From Sphingomonas sp. (GTDB lineage: Bacteria > Pseudomonadota > Alphaproteobacteria > Sphingomonadales > Sphingomonadaceae), in contig JAJNQF010000078.1 in assembly GCA_021154945.1 (NCBI GenBank), positions 1 to 6,034 on the forward strand: 6,034 nucleotides of DNA. The letters are read 5' to 3'. Shown here in pieces: positions 5,950-6,034 of the stretch. The stretch's first letter is position 1. The number at the start of each line of letters is the position of its first letter. The notes under the pieces are model-generated. The model ran no database searches, was not told where the DNA came from, and worked only from the letters and a program-made list of their open reading frames with translations. The position numbers were made by a program, and so were the translations under genes.

Positions 5950-6034
5950 GACAGAGCTTCGGCGATGTCGTCGTCCGACAGTCCGGCCTCCTTGAGGACC
6001 ACCTCGCTGTGTTCGCCGAGGACCGGGGCGTGGT
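5934..6034 (-). CDS. Class III CoA-transferase (CaiB/BaiF family), C-terminal fragment
   Basis: Only the last 32 codons and the TGA (5936-5934) are in the window; the gene enters from the right edge. The peptide begins H-A-P-V-L-G-E-H-S-E-V-V-L-K-E-A-G-L-S-D-D-D-I. This is the typical C-terminal tail of CaiB/BaiF (formyl-CoA transferase-like) proteins, where P-x-L-G-E-H-(T/S) leads into a last helix and a G-(Y/L)-(S/D)-x-x-x-I segment. The family moves CoA from one thioester, often succinyl-CoA, to a carboxylic acid through an enzyme-bound anhydride on a conserved Asp, which lies outside the window. As the furthest upstream operon gene visible, it would activate the acid that the transporter brings in. 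Family assignment from a tail this short is good but not absolute. Confidence 0.8.
   Translation of the reverse strand, partial: HAPVLGEHSEVVLKEAGLSDDDIAEALSGNGQ

Overview
The window is GC-rich DNA that looks like a sphingomonad or related Alphaproteobacterium (inference from base composition, from protein style, and from a Spinster-type MFS carrier beside CoA-ester catabolic genes, a layout common in that group). It holds eight genes in two convergent blocks and is almost entirely coding. I see no tRNA, rRNA, CRISPR array or insertion sequence.

Left block, plus strand (1-1841). It opens with the C-terminal end of a beta-lactamase-family serine hydrolase (class C/EstB-like fold, stop at 261). 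A 154-bp gap with an imperfect stem-loop follows. Next comes a secreted alpha/beta-hydrolase (416-1372) with a signal peptide, a GHSQG nucleophile elbow and likely Asp and His partners. Thirteen bases later is a small membrane-anchored protein of unknown function (1386-1841). The block closes with a perfect 12-bp hairpin whose three-base loop is exactly the stop codon of the last gene (1827-1853).

Right block, minus strand (6034 down to 1901). This is one tightly packed operon, read from the right edge: the tail of a class III (CaiB/BaiF) CoA-transferase, a Spinster-like MFS transporter, a crotonase-fold enoyl-CoA hydratase with both catalytic glutamates, a second crotonase-fold protein lacking both, and an acyl-CoA dehydrogenase with Asp where short- and medium-chain enzymes have the catalytic Glu. 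The first three junctions are stop/start overlaps (ATGA) and the last has one base between stop and start, so the five proteins are probably made together. The implied pathway is uptake of an organic acid, CoA activation by transfer from another CoA ester, alpha,beta-dehydrogenation, hydration, and a further unassigned CoA-ester step. The substrate cannot be read from this window.

The two blocks end tail to tail across about 60 bp. Two hydrolases likely to act on esters or amides lie next to a CoA-ester catabolic operon, so they could release the acid the operon consumes, but nothing in the sequence proves this. The points most worth following are the glutamate-less crotonase and the substrate of the whole cassette. 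No clearly new system is visible.
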